From: Candidatus Nitrosopelagicus sp.
Lineage (GTDB): Archaea; Thermoproteota; Nitrososphaeria; Nitrososphaerales; Nitrosopumilaceae
Direction: 5' to 3'
Length of the DNA stretch: 64,000 nucleotides
NCBI GenBank assembly: GCA_028344575.1
Contig: JAOMBO010000001.1
Span: 110,221 to 174,220 of the forward strand
Shown here: in pieces, positions 8,034 to 17,054 of the stretch
How positions within the stretch are numbered: position 1 is the stretch's first letter
Layout of the letters: every line of letters starts with the position of its first letter
Notes under the pieces: generated by a model
What the model was told of the DNA's origin: nothing
Databases searched by the model: none
Seen by the model: the letters and a program-made list of their open reading frames with translations, nothing else
Translations under genes and position numbers: made by a program

Positions 8034-8034
8034 A

Positions 8035-8044
8035 TCTTTAAGCG
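8035..8044 (+). promoter_or_regulatory. TATA box for the 8065 gene
   Basis: The sequence TCTTTAAGCG begins 30 nt before the ATG at 8065, the spacing expected for an archaeal TATA box driving a leaderless or very short-leader transcript. The call is positional only. Confidence 0.4.
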
Positions 8045-8064
8045 TTTAAAATTATAGTATTTTT

Positions 8065-8829
8065 ATGAAAAAATTAGTATTTTTAATTCCATTATTATTC
8101 TTGATACAACCTGCGTTTGGAGAAATAATAGTTGAAAATGATCAGACATACATTGGAAATGACGGTATAATGCACATTGTAGGTGAAATTAAAAATGATT
8201 CAAAATCACCAGTGAACAAAATAAAAATTATAGCCACACTGATTGATGAAGATGGAAAAATACTAGACACAATAAATGGAAAAGTCATGTCAAATATAAT
8301 AATGCCAGGAATGAAAGGTAGTTTCGATATAATTACAAATGAAAAAAAGAATGACAGTGTTTTAGATTATAATTTAGGATTTGAGTATAAACTTGCAGCA
8401 CCAAAAAATCAAGTCATTGAAATTGTTTCATCAGAAATGAAGAGAGACCAATTAAATAATTTAATAATTTCAGGAACTATTGAAAATAATGGAGAGATTA
8501 CTGCCAACATGATAAACGTCGTTGCGACGTTATATGACAGAGATGGAAAAGTATTGACAGTTTCAAAAATTCAAACACAACCAGATTTTTTGAGATCTGG
8601 TGAAGAAAGTCACTTTCTGGTTCCAATTTATGAGAAGAATCAATCAATGAATGTAGCCGATTATACTATAATTGCAGAATCAGATGAATATGCAGCAGTT
8701 CCAGAATTTCCATTAGGTTCAGGTGCACTATTAATAATTTCAGTATCATCATATGTAATTTTTTCAAGAAACCCTGAAAGAATTACTAATGCACTCGGTA
8801 GATGTTCAAAGATTTTAGCTCGACAATAA
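8065..8829 (+). CDS. Secreted two-domain protein with PEF-type C-terminal sorting signal
   Basis: The 254-aa protein has a clear signal peptide (MKKLVFLIPLLFLIQPAFG). Two similar beta-rich domains follow (residues about 20-110 and 112-205), of the kind found in FxLYD proteins; both begin with a GxI(K/E)N-type strand and contain VVATLYDRDGKV or IIATLIDEDGKI. The C-terminus is VPEFPLG, a hydrophobic helix and a basic end (SRNPER), the three-part layout of PEF-CTERM archaeosortase substrates. It is therefore a likely client of the archaeosortase-like protein at 735-1673. The domain function is unknown. Confidence 0.8.
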   Translation: MKKLVFLIPLLFLIQPAFGEIIVENDQTYIGNDGIMHIVGEIKNDSKSPVNKIKIIATLIDEDGKILDTINGKVMSNIIMPGMKGSFDIITNEKKNDSVLDYNLGFEYKLAAPKNQVIEIVSSEMKRDQLNNLIISGTIENNGEITANMINVVATLYDRDGKVLTVSKIQTQPDFLRSGEESHFLVPIYEKNQSMNVADYTIIAESDEYAAVPEFPLGSGALLIISVSSYVIFSRNPERITNALGRCSKILARQ

Positions 8830-8831
8830 TT

Positions 8832-8840
8832 CTTATACAT
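8832..8840 (+). promoter_or_regulatory. TATA box for the 8862 gene
   Basis: CTTATACAT starts 30 nt upstream of the ATG at 8862, a good match in sequence and position to an archaeal TATA element. Confidence 0.5.
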
Positions 8841-8861
8841 ACAAACAAACAAGAATGTTAA

Positions 8862-9146
8862 ATGGCAATTTCAGATGAGAATAGAAAATTTCTAGAAGGC
8901 TTACTGCAATACTACATTGAACAAGCTGATTCTTACAATCAATTTGCAAACGAATACAGTAAATTTTCCAGCTCTAAAAGAGAGATAGCGTTTGGGGTGA
9001 TAGTCGGTACAGTGTATTCAGCATTTTTACAGACATATTCAAATCAACAATTGGAAGTTAGATTAGACGATATACAGGAATTTCATGAATTTATGAGAGA
9101 TAATATTGAAAAAATAACCAAAGCACTTGATAAAAAGAATCTATAG
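8862..9146 (+). CDS. Small helical protein of unknown function
   Basis: The 94-aa soluble protein appears to be a helical bundle (FLEGLLQYYIEQADSYNQFANEY, then LDDIQEFHEFMRDNIEKITKAL). There are no cysteines and no recognised motif. It has its own TATA box and is followed 21 bp later by another small gene. Confidence 0.7.
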   Translation: MAISDENRKFLEGLLQYYIEQADSYNQFANEYSKFSSSKREIAFGVIVGTVYSAFLQTYSNQQLEVRLDDIQEFHEFMRDNIEKITKALDKKNL

Positions 9147-9167
9147 GTAGGAATAAATCCAAACAGA

Positions 9168-9500
9168 ATGACGATGATTATGTCAGAAATAATTGGATAT
9201 AAAATTCAACAAATTGTTGATAATGGTCAAGCAATTCAGATAGCACTCGCTGAAGATGTTCAAACAGAACCAATTTCACAAAAGCAATTGATTATGGAAA
9301 ATGTTTCAAAGAAACTAGATCAAGATACAAAAGAACAAGTTATGCCATTACTTGAAGCAATGCTTCAAGCACAGCCAACTATCAAAATGAAGAGTTATGC
9401 ACAGACAAATATCTCAATTACTATGCCAAAAAATAGATATGAAAAACTTGGTAGACCACAAGTTGGACAAGTTTTAAGAATAGATATACAAAAAATTTAA
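9168..9500 (+). CDS. Small protein of unknown function
   Basis: The 110-aa soluble protein has a helical N-terminal two-thirds and a C-terminal beta region ([26 protein letters not shown]). Three in-frame ATGs (9168, 9174, 9180) make the exact start uncertain. Its TAA overlaps the opposing gene's stop codon in a shared TTAA. I do not recognise the family. Confidence 0.68.
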   Translation: MTMIMSEIIGYKIQQIVDNGQAIQIALAEDVQTEPISQKQLIMENVSKKLDQDTKEQVMPLLEAMLQAQPTIKMKSYAQTNISITMPKNRYEKLGRPQVGQVLRIDIQKI

Positions 9501-11521
9501 AGATTTTCTTCTATTTTAGATAATTCGTATAAGGGTAAGGAGCAAGTGAAGTTTTTACAAATAGTTACATTTGTTTTTTCTGAGAATTCTTTTCCTTCAA
9601 AAAATGGATATTTAGATAATAATTTTAAATTTTCTTCATCTTTAATTTGAATTATAATTCCTTCAGGTATGAATTTCTTATACAGAGAATTTACAATTTC
9701 AGAGTTTTCAGAATTAATTATTGTAATTTCTGTGGGATGCTTAAGATACAGATTCATTACATTAAGCAGATATCCAAATGCAAATGGATTTTCTGCAGCA
9801 GAGGTGCCATTTAATTCCAAAATTTGCTTAGATATTTTAAGAAATTTTTCATCATTTACAAGATGATGAAGTTTCAGTAATGCATTTGCAGCAACTGAAT
9901 TTCCAGAAGGAACAGATAAATCATAATAATTTTTTGGGCGAACTATCAAAGATTCATGTGTGTCAGCTGTAAAGTAAAATGTTTTTTCAGATTCATTCCA
10001 GAAATGTTCTATCATATAATTTGCAATTTTCTGAGCCATATCAAGAAAATATGCGTCAGATGTTATCTCAAAAACATCAATAAGAGAATTTACAAGATAT
10101 GCATAATCATCTAGATATCCATTTAATTTTGGAGTATCATTTTTGAAGGTTCTATGTATGAATCCATGTTTAGAGAATTGTTCTGAAAAATATTTGGCGG
10201 CATTTGTGGCAGCGTTAAGATATTTTCCATTTCCTGAAATTCTATAACCTTTAGCATATGCAGAAATCATCATAGAATTCCATGACGTGATAATTTTATC
10301 GTCAGTTCCAGGTTGATCTCGTTTATCTCTTACATCAAGTAGTTTTTTTGATGAACGTTTCAAAAGTTCAGTAATTTCATCTTCAGTTTTATTAAATTTG
10401 AATGAAAGAGATGAGATATTGATATTATTTGCTAGGATTGTATTTCCTTCAAAGTTTCCACCATCAGTAACATCGTAATAAATACAAAATATTTCAGAAT
10501 CATCGCCTAAGATATTTTCAATTTCACGTTTTTTCCAAACAAAAGTCTGTCCTTCTTCTCCATTGGTATCTGCATCTTGAGCAGAATAAAATAAACCTGA
10601 AGTAGATGTCATTTCACGTAGTACATAGTCAAGAGTTTTTCTGACAACACCGAGGTAGAACGGATCTTTTGTAATTTGATACGCTTCAGCATATACAGGA
10701 GGTAAAAGTGCATTGTCATACAACATTTTTTCAAAATGAGGTACAAGCCAGCGTCCATCAGTCGAATATCTATGAAATCCCCCACCAATTTGATCAAAGA
10801 TTCCACCTTTAGCCATTTTTTTTAATGTCATTAACGCAAACTCTTGAAATTTTGTGATTCCTGAAAGTTTAGAGTATCTAAACATGAAAGAAAGATTTGC
10901 TGCGTTTGGGAATTTAGGTGCTTGACCAAATCCACCATAATTAGTATCTGCAACCTGTAAAAGATTAACTGCAGCCTCATCCAAAATAGCTTTTTCAATT
11001 TCCCCACCATGAGAAACGCGTTCTAATTTAGTAAGATTTGACATAAATTGTTCGGCGGAAGTGCCGACATCTTTTGGTTTTTCCTTCCATGCTTGTGCCA
11101 ACTGTCGACATAAACTACCAAAGCCAGGTCTTCCATAGGAATCAAGAACTGGAAAATATGTTCCAACGTAAAATGGTTTTTGTTCAGGCGTCAAGAATAC
11201 ACTTAGTGGCCATCCACCTTGACCAGTTGACATTTGACATATTTTTTGGTAAATATCATCCAAGTCTGGTCGTTCTTCACGGTCAACTTTGATATTAATA
11301 AAATTTTCATTCATAATTTTTGCCACATCGTCATTTTCAAATGACTCATGAGCCATAACATGACACCAGTGACAAGAGCTGTAACCGACAGATAGGAAAA
11401 TAGGTTTATTTTCATCTTTTGCTTTTTTTAACGATTCATCATTCCAAGAATACCATTCAACAGGATTATCTTTGTGTTGAAGTAAATATGGACTTGTTTC
11501 TTTAGATAGATTATTGGGCAT
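9497..11521 (-). CDS. Thioredoxin-domain protein, YyaL/DUF255 (SPATA20) family
   Basis: The 674-aa protein begins with the DUF255 signature [20 protein letters not shown] and a thioredoxin-like fold carrying SSCHWCHVM (CxxC) at about residue 50. A long (alpha/alpha)6-barrel glycosidase-like region follows ([29 protein letters not shown]). This family is widespread, and its biochemical role is still unsettled. The length is normal. The C-terminal 100 residues are divergent. It converges on the small gene at 9168 with a 4-bp overlap. Confidence 0.93.
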   Translation of the reverse strand: MPNNLSKETSPYLLQHKDNPVEWYSWNDESLKKAKDENKPIFLSVGYSSCHWCHVMAHESFENDDVAKIMNENFINIKVDREERPDLDDIYQKICQMSTGQGGWPLSVFLTPEQKPFYVGTYFPVLDSYGRPGFGSLCRQLAQAWKEKPKDVGTSAEQFMSNLTKLERVSHGGEIEKAILDEAAVNLLQVADTNYGGFGQAPKFPNAANLSFMFRYSKLSGITKFQEFALMTLKKMAKGGIFDQIGGGFHRYSTDGRWLVPHFEKMLYDNALLPPVYAEAYQITKDPFYLGVVRKTLDYVLREMTSTSGLFYSAQDADTNGEEGQTFVWKKREIENILGDDSEIFCIYYDVTDGGNFEGNTILANNINISSLSFKFNKTEDEITELLKRSSKKLLDVRDKRDQPGTDDKIITSWNSMMISAYAKGYRISGNGKYLNAATNAAKYFSEQFSKHGFIHRTFKNDTPKLNGYLDDYAYLVNSLIDVFEITSDAYFLDMAQKIANYMIEHFWNESEKTFYFTADTHESLIVRPKNYYDLSVPSGNSVAANALLKLHHLVNDEKFLKISKQILELNGTSAAENPFAFGYLLNVMNLYLKHPTEITIINSENSEIVNSLYKKFIPEGIIIQIKDEENLKLLSKYPFFEGKEFSEKTNVTICKNFTCSLPLYELSKIEENL

Positions 11522-11557
11522 TATGATAATTCATAGTATTGATTATTTGTATGTAAT

Positions 11558-11800
11558 CTAAATTTTCCAGATTGCTGTATCATTACGTTTGTAAATTTCT
11601 ATGTTAATCTGTTTTAGTAGTTTTTGCTTTGATTTTTCTGCTTTTTTTTCGTTGCTGTAATCTTTCTTTTTTAACAATTTGTCTAAAAGAATGAGTTGAT
11701 CATCACTTAGATTTTTGAAACTTCCATTTTTAGTCACTAGATTTAACAGTTCAACACGTCGGAAATCATCCTTTTTTAAAATTTCAGCCATACTTGTCAT
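11558..11800 (-). CDS. 80-aa Lys-rich helical protein, unknown function
   Basis: The short protein is rich in Lys and Leu, predicted largely helical, and ends with NDTAIWKI. There is no cysteine and no known motif. It is divergent from the alcohol dehydrogenase gene and shares a short intergenic promoter region with it. MAEILKKDD at residue 4 is an alternative start. Confidence 0.6.
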   Translation of the reverse strand: MTSMAEILKKDDFRRVELLNLVTKNGSFKNLSDDQLILLDKLLKKKDYSNEKKAEKSKQKLLKQINIEIYKRNDTAIWKI

Positions 11801-11846
11801 TAGAACATCCTACTAAAAATAAATGTGTGTAAGATTAGGCTCAATT

Positions 11847-12884
11847 ATGACAGAAATGATGCGTGCAATGGTTCTTTCAGAATGTAAGAAAATCGAAGAC
11901 AAACCACTAAAATTAACAAATATTGAAAGACACACAATAAATAATCCTGACGAAGTTTTGATCAAAATTGAAGCATGTGGCGTATGCCATTCTCAATTAC
12001 ATGGAATAGAAGGAGATTGGGAAGAGATAGGGATTCCTCCATCATTTCCAACAGTACCAGGACATGAAGTTGTTGGAAAAATTATTGAGATTGGCGATAA
12101 AGTTACAAAATTTAGAATTGGAGATAGGGTTGGACTAACACCACTTTTGAAATCATGTATGGATTGTAGATATTGTGATGAAGGTAAGGAATACCTTTGT
12201 GAAAATAATGAAATTACAGGTGAAACATTACGTGGCGGTTATACAGAATTTATTAATGCATCAGAAAACTTTGTGACAAAAGTTCCAGAAAGCATGTCAT
12301 CAGAATATGCAGCACCGCTATTTTGTCCAGGAATAACTGCATACAAAGCAGTAAAAGCGGCAGAACCTGAAAAAAATAAAAAAATTGCAATTTATGGAAT
12401 TGGCGGAGTAGGACATATGGCCATACAGTTTGCCAAGGTAGAAGGATGCGAAGTAACTGGAGTATCAAGAAAGAAAGAACATCTAAATGTTGCAGAGAAT
12501 CTTGGTGCAAAAAAAACATTCCAATTTACAGAATCTCAAGATGAATTTTTGAATAAAGTTAAAGATGATTATGGATTATTTGATGCTGCAATTGTATTTG
12601 CACCATCAGATTTTGTCACAGACACGGCCATAAAATCAGTGAAAAAAGGAGGAACCGTGATAATTGCCACGGTAGGTAAAATTCCAAATTTCTTAGCGTT
12701 TGAAGAAAAAACAGTAAGAGGTACACTAATTGGCTCTATGAAAGATATGGAAAAAGTAATTGAAATTGCACAAAAAAATAATTTCAAGGTTGTTACGGAA
12801 TCATTTCCATTAGAACAGGCAAATGAAGTACTTGAGAGGTTAAAAAATTCAAATATCGAAGCACGTGCAGTTCTAATTCCTTAA
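11847..12884 (+). CDS. Zinc-dependent alcohol dehydrogenase (MDR superfamily)
   Basis: The approximately 345-aa medium-chain dehydrogenase has a catalytic zinc site (ACGVCHSQLHG Cys; PGHEVVG His-Glu) and a structural zinc lobe (CMDCRYCDEGKEYLC, four Cys). The NAD(P)-binding Rossmann motif is YGIGGVGHMAIQFA. It oxidises alcohols or reduces aldehydes; the substrate cannot be read from the sequence. The track start at 11823 adds an unlikely N-terminal extension. The ATG at 11847 lies about 30 nt from a TATA-like CTAAAAATA and aligns better with the family. Confidence 0.9.
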   Translation: MTEMMRAMVLSECKKIEDKPLKLTNIERHTINNPDEVLIKIEACGVCHSQLHGIEGDWEEIGIPPSFPTVPGHEVVGKIIEIGDKVTKFRIGDRVGLTPLLKSCMDCRYCDEGKEYLCENNEITGETLRGGYTEFINASENFVTKVPESMSSEYAAPLFCPGITAYKAVKAAEPEKNKKIAIYGIGGVGHMAIQFAKVEGCEVTGVSRKKEHLNVAENLGAKKTFQFTESQDEFLNKVKDDYGLFDAAIVFAPSDFVTDTAIKSVKKGGTVIIATVGKIPNFLAFEEKTVRGTLIGSMKDMEKVIEIAQKNNFKVVTESFPLEQANEVLERLKNSNIEARAVLIP

Positions 12885-12908
12885 ATTGCTAAGAATTTTG
12901 TTACAAAC

Positions 12909-13061
12909 ATGATTTGTAGACGTTGTCATCATACAGATGAAATTCATAAAACTACCACATCCTCAGAGTCAATGTTAAGAAGAGGATCTTGTCAAATCCC
13001 AGATTGTACATGTAATCAATTTTTAGATGCATTTGAAGAGATTGACGATGAACAACTCTAG
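12909..13061 (+). CDS. 50-aa cysteine/histidine-rich microprotein
   Basis: The ORF is too short for the track. It starts ATG and reads CRRCHH near the N-terminus and CQIPDCTC in the middle, followed by an acidic tail (DAFEEIDDEQL). The CxxC-HH and CxxxxCxC pairs look like a small zinc-binding module. It lies 24 bp after the alcohol dehydrogenase gene on the same strand, possibly transcribed with it. No family is recognised. Confidence 0.6.
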   Translation: MICRRCHHTDEIHKTTTSSESMLRRGSCQIPDCTCNQFLDAFEEIDDEQL

Positions 13062-13064
13062 TCA

Positions 13065-13070
13065 TATATA
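13065..13070 (+). promoter_or_regulatory. TATA box for the 13092 gene
   Basis: TATATA lies 27 nt before the ATG at 13092, immediately after the stop of the 50-aa gene. It is a standard archaeal promoter position. Confidence 0.5.
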
Positions 13071-13091
13071 GGAAAAAAGAATTTCAAAAAC

Positions 13092-13328
13092 ATGGATAAA
13101 CATGCACCAAAAGAAGAAATGATTAAAGATTTGGAAAATATCTTAGCAAAAATCAATGCTTTAGAGGTCACTGCTAAAGATGAGGAAGCAAAAGCTAATG
13201 TCAAAATTTTAAGAAAACTTACAGAGGGACAAATTCATTCAATTAATGAATTTGATCATCTAAAAAAAGCAATTGATCTTCTTACAATGCAATTATTTGA
13301 AGTTAAGGATAAAATAAATTCAAAATAA
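13092..13328 (+). CDS. 78-aa helical protein, unknown function
   Basis: This small soluble protein is predicted entirely helical (EMIKDLENILAKINALEV; HLKKAIDLLTMQLFEVKDKI) with heptad-like spacing that suggests a coiled coil. Its stop is directly abutted by the stop of the opposing gene. There is no recognised domain. Confidence 0.65.
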   Translation: MDKHAPKEEMIKDLENILAKINALEVTAKDEEAKANVKILRKLTEGQIHSINEFDHLKKAIDLLTMQLFEVKDKINSK

Positions 13329-13658
13329 TCATTCAGTCTGACATAGAGGACGATATTTTGATATGATTTTGTCTACAATACGTTTTCTTTCTGGCGCTTC
13401 AGATTCCCACAGAGGCAAAATTGCGAGATAAAGACTTTCTTCATTACCAGCATGTTGGATCCAGCACTTAAAATTATCATTTTGTGTGAAAAAGTCTTTC
13501 TGATCAGTTTTGTCAGATTCATCAGCATGAAGTGGAATAAAGCCGGATTTATTCTGGTTGAATATTATGTAAACTACTTTATCCATAGGAGGGCCCCATT
13601 CGGATAGCTTGATAGGTCCAAGAAATTCATAATGAAGAATTTGAATTGTCACTAACAA
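13329..13658 (-). CDS. 109-aa protein, unknown function
   Basis: The TTG-initiated soluble protein has aromatic-rich segments (WGPPMDKVVYIIFNQNKSG; CWIQHAGNEESLYLAILPLW). The pattern suggests a compact alpha/beta fold. It is tail-to-tail with the 78-aa gene with no spacer. A GTG two codons downstream is an equally possible start. I do not recognise it. Confidence 0.65.
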   Translation of the reverse strand: MLVTIQILHYEFLGPIKLSEWGPPMDKVVYIIFNQNKSGFIPLHADESDKTDQKDFFTQNDNFKCWIQHAGNEESLYLAILPLWESEAPERKRIVDKIISKYRPLCQTE

Positions 13659-13674
13659 AATTAAGAAGGCTCAA

Positions 13675-13685
13675 GTTTTAAATTT
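13675..13685 (+). promoter_or_regulatory. TATA box for the cupredoxin gene
   Basis: GTTTTAAATTT is centred about 28 nt before the cupredoxin ATG at 13708. Confidence 0.45.
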
Positions 13686-13707
13686 GCCTAATTTTGCCTC
13701 AAAGTAA

Positions 13708-14319
13708 ATGTCAGAAATGCAAGATCCACATAATTATAGAAAAGTTGGCTACTCAATGATATTAGTCGCTGCATCTCTAGCAGCAATTGGGATAGTTCAA
13801 GTAGCAATTGGACCAGATGTTCTGTATGCAGATCAAATGCAAAGAGATAATACGAAATTTTTTGAGATGTGTAAAGCAGGAAATTATCTAGGTGAAGGTT
13901 GTGATATATTTGATAAACCGGGAAATACATTATATGAAATTCCTAGAATGACATTAGATGATACAGAAGAATCTGAAACTATGATTATGGAAGAACCCGT
14001 TATGGAAGAACCACAGGCATCTGCAGAAATTGTTTCAATTCCTGAAGGATCAGGTGCACCTGGATGTGAAGAGACAGACGAATGTTATATCCCTGCAACA
14101 TTAAACATTTCAACAGGTACCACAGTAGTTTGGGAAAATAATGATAGCGCTGCACATCTTGCAACAAGTGGAACACCAAGTGGTGGACCAGATGGAGCTT
14201 TTGATTCAGGAATGATTATGGCAGGAGATACATACGAATTTGAGTTTTTAGACAAAGGTGAATTTGTATACTATTGCCTTGTTCATCCTTGGATGGTTGG
14301 AACAGTTATAGTAGAATAA
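13708..14319 (+). CDS. Membrane-anchored plastocyanin-like blue-copper protein
   Basis: The 203-aa protein has an N-terminal membrane anchor (residues about 14-35), an acidic Met/Glu/Pro linker (MIMEEPVMEEPQ) and a C-terminal cupredoxin domain. The type-1 copper ligands can be seen: His in SAAHLATS, then YYCLVHPWMVG supplying Cys, His and Met. Such proteins shuttle electrons outside the membrane, and multiple copies are typical of copper-based thaumarchaeal respiration. It abuts the opposing membrane-protein gene with no spacer. Confidence 0.92.
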   Translation: MSEMQDPHNYRKVGYSMILVAASLAAIGIVQVAIGPDVLYADQMQRDNTKFFEMCKAGNYLGEGCDIFDKPGNTLYEIPRMTLDDTEESETMIMEEPVMEEPQASAEIVSIPEGSGAPGCEETDECYIPATLNISTGTTVVWENNDSAAHLATSGTPSGGPDGAFDSGMIMAGDTYEFEFLDKGEFVYYCLVHPWMVGTVIVE

Positions 14320-15012
14320 TTACTGTCCATTCATGTAATCTTCCCAAGTGTTAAGATTAGAAGTAAAACGATTCATTTGATACATTGCACCGCCAATAAT
14401 TCCAGCATGATAACATGTGTATAGATAGATTTGAGAGTTACTAGGGTCAGTTTGTGTTAAACTCATACTAATCATTGAAAAGAAAACAAATGTTCCACAA
14501 AATGTAATTATTTTTCCAATCATTCCACCATTTAGTCCAACAATTCTTCTTGTTGCGGCAGCCATAATTGTAATACTTGATACAATCAAAAATGTTGCAC
14601 CACCATTTGCAGTAATCATATCAGTAGCCCAAGGAACTACACCATCATCAACTAAAGATGACTCAGGTATCATTGCACCACCATGAAGTGCAAAATTTAC
14701 AGAGCTAAACAAACCACCAATTACTAAAAAGAAAAGAAATAATTTCATAATTTTTCTTTTGAATGCACTTCGAGTTTCAGATGGTTGTAATGCTCTTTCA
14801 GAAATTTTTAGGCCATACAGGAATCCAATTCCGAATGCGGGAGCAAATAAGATATTCATAAGATATGGATGCTCAAGAAATAATTCAGCATAATAGGTAT
14901 TGAGTAAAAATGCTGTCAACAATGCAATTCCAGCAGCAGATCCAAAAACAATCAAATTTGAATATTTGAATATTTTTGGTACATTCTCATCAGAACTATT
15001 CCAACTATACAC
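14320..15012 (-). CDS. Six-helix membrane protein, unknown function
   Basis: The 230-aa protein has about six transmembrane helices (for example LIVFGSAAGIALLTAFLL; ILFAPAFGIGFLYGL; GKIITFCGTFVFFSMISM). There is no transporter signature. Its stop touches the stop of the cupredoxin gene, but the two are convergent and so not co-transcribed. Proximity to a blue-copper protein is only weak evidence for a respiratory role. Confidence 0.75.
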   Translation of the reverse strand: MYSWNSSDENVPKIFKYSNLIVFGSAAGIALLTAFLLNTYYAELFLEHPYLMNILFAPAFGIGFLYGLKISERALQPSETRSAFKRKIMKLFLFFLVIGGLFSSVNFALHGGAMIPESSLVDDGVVPWATDMITANGGATFLIVSSITIMAAATRRIVGLNGGMIGKIITFCGTFVFFSMISMSLTQTDPSNSQIYLYTCYHAGIIGGAMYQMNRFTSNLNTWEDYMNGQ

Positions 15013-15154
15013 AGAAAATTCTTTTGGAATTTAGATTAAAAAACCGAGTAAAAATTGATTTACCCAATTAATCAATTCTTTTCAATTTGTTCCTAACGAA
15101 TGATCATTTTCAATGAACATCGCATTTTTATTTTAACTAAAAGAACTTTACATT

Positions 15155-15361
15155 ATGAAATCATTATCAATTGTAATTCCAGGAGTAATTCTGGTAATTT
15201 TTGGAATCATATTCAGTTTTCAAGGACAAGGAATGATTGGACCAGAATCATCATTCATGTATGAAAGTGAAGAATGGATAGATAATGGAATAATTATCAG
15301 TATGATAGGAGTAATTTTGATATTAATTGGATATTTTGTAGAAAAGAAAAAATTAACTTAA
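15155..15361 (+). CDS. 68-aa two-helix membrane protein
   Basis: Two hydrophobic segments (IVIPGVILVIFGIIFSF and GIIISMIGVILILIGYF) flank a short polar loop (GPESSFMYESEEW), ending in a basic tail (EKKKLT). It looks like a small integral membrane protein. It converges on msrA with overlapping stops in TTAA. The 142-bp divergent spacer upstream of it carries no other feature I can name. Confidence 0.7.
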   Translation: MKSLSIVIPGVILVIFGIIFSFQGQGMIGPESSFMYESEEWIDNGIIISMIGVILILIGYFVEKKKLT

Positions 15362-15816
15362 TAATTTTTTTCAAAATATTTTTGATGATATTCTTCAGCA
15401 CGGTAGAATGTAGAAGCAGATTTTATCTCAGTGACAATATCGCTCCCAAATGTTTTTTGTGCAGATGGATTTAATTTTTCTTTAACATCTTTTGCCGCTT
15501 GTTCTTGCTCAGGATTATGACAAAATATTGCAGAGCGATATTGAATGCCAATATCAGGACCTTGTCTATTAGGAGTAGTTGGATTATGATTTTCAAAAAA
15601 TACTTTTACTAAATCGGAATATGAAATTTCTGTAGGATCAAATTCAACTTGTATAGCTTCAGCGTGGCCAGTTTTATCGGTACAAACATCTTCGTACGTA
15701 GGATTATCTGTATGACCTCCGGTATATCCTACAGCGGTAGATTTTACACCATTTGTTTTAGAAAATACTTCTTCAACGTGCCAAAAGCATCCTGCAGCAA
15801 AAGTTGCTTTCTCCAT
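15358..15816 (-). CDS. msrA: Peptide methionine sulfoxide reductase MsrA
   Basis: The protein repairs oxidised methionine (S-sulfoxide). The active-site motif GCFW occurs in AAGCFWHVEEVF near the N-terminus, and further family motifs are YTGGHTDNPTYEDVC, TGHAEAIQVEFDP and NRQGPDIGIQYRSAIF. I choose the ATG at 15816 (MEKATFAAG), which gives 152 aa, the usual size, over the track start seven codons upstream. Confidence 0.95.
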   Translation of the reverse strand: MEKATFAAGCFWHVEEVFSKTNGVKSTAVGYTGGHTDNPTYEDVCTDKTGHAEAIQVEFDPTEISYSDLVKVFFENHNPTTPNRQGPDIGIQYRSAIFCHNPEQEQAAKDVKEKLNPSAQKTFGSDIVTEIKSASTFYRAEEYHQKYFEKNY

Positions 15817-15857
15817 AGATACATTCAGGTTAAACAATAAAAAAAGCTTTCAAAATT

Positions 15858-17054
15858 TTAGAATCCAGAATTCAAAGGATTTGAAGGTTTTAGAATTTCT
15901 CTTAACAGAATTGTGGCATATGAACCGCGAGATAATTGGAATTTTATCATATTTTCATCAATCTTGAAGTTCAAATAATTAATTGATGCATTACGAAATC
16001 CACCTTCAACTGAGAGTTCTTGGAAATCTTTTATGAAGAAATCTTTTGGAGTAAGTAATTCTTCATCAAGAATTTTTTTTATATAATAATCAAATCTTGA
16101 TTTTTTATAATATGAATGACCTACAAGTGGAATAGCAAGTTTTTGTTTAGGATCATTTTCAAATTTTCCCAATATAGAATTTTTATCAAAACAAACATCA
16201 TCAGTTTTCGGTGATGATAATTCTTCTTCAAATTCATGTGCAAGACTCAGAGTTTTGTTGAATAGAAATGATTGATATGCTTGAATGTAAAATCTTCGTA
16301 ATGCAAGAGGAATTGAACGTATTGCATTCTTAGGATCACTGTCACTGGAAAGTTGTTTTAGTAAATTTCTTTCAATATCCATAGAAAATGGTAATAATTC
16401 AATTACTTCAGATTCAGATTTACGTTCAGATATTAATTTCCGCATTTCATTATTTTTTTCTGAATCATATTTTGATGAAAAACTTAGTAGATACTCAAGT
16501 GCCTCTTCATAATCACCTTTAATGATTGATTTTCCAACTAGATGCGTTATTGGTCGTTTTGAACCAAATCTTTGATACCCAAAAAAATTAAGAATGTTTT
16601 CAGTACCTGTAAATGATGGCAATGGTTCATTCAAATCAGATACTCTAATTTCAAAATAATTTCCTAGCATATCTTTTTTTGATATTGGTTTTTCTACAAA
16701 TCCAAGTCTTTTTGCAGAATATTTTTGTCCAGTATATTCTTCTAGAGAGTTTATTTTCTTGTAGGTGTAAACGTACTGTTCTGTTTTTGCATTTGCATCT
16801 TTCAAACCAAGCGATTTTAAGACTAGCCCGTAGCGTTTTTCGATATCAATTAATGCATGATTTGTATCAATTCCAGATTTTTTTAACAAGTAAACAGCAT
16901 GTCCATTCAAATTATCAAATAAGTCAATAGCTTTTTCAGATAAAACCTCTTTCACCAAAAAATCATTTTCATTTTTTTTAATTTTTCCAGAAATAGAGGC
17001 ATATTTTGTAGTATAAACAGAGAGTCCTATCTCTTTATCAATTTGTGGAATCAC
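15858..17054 (-). CDS. truD: tRNA pseudouridine synthase TruD
   Basis: This enzyme makes pseudouridine-13 in tRNA. The TruD catalytic motif is present as GLKDANA (catalytic Asp, about residue 81), and the NxR/F-type motif region FGYQRFGSKRPITHLVG follows. The 398-aa length suits the archaeal form with its insertion domain. The gene's start overlaps the stop of the upstream secreted beta-propeller gene by 4 bp, although the two have no obvious functional link. Confidence 0.93.
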   Translation of the reverse strand: MIPQIDKEIGLSVYTTKYASISGKIKKNENDFLVKEVLSEKAIDLFDNLNGHAVYLLKKSGIDTNHALIDIEKRYGLVLKSLGLKDANAKTEQYVYTYKKINSLEEYTGQKYSAKRLGFVEKPISKKDMLGNYFEIRVSDLNEPLPSFTGTENILNFFGYQRFGSKRPITHLVGKSIIKGDYEEALEYLLSFSSKYDSEKNNEMRKLISERKSESEVIELLPFSMDIERNLLKQLSSDSDPKNAIRSIPLALRRFYIQAYQSFLFNKTLSLAHEFEEELSSPKTDDVCFDKNSILGKFENDPKQKLAIPLVGHSYYKKSRFDYYIKKILDEELLTPKDFFIKDFQELSVEGGFRNASINYLNFKIDENMIKFQLSRGSYATILLREILKPSNPLNSGF

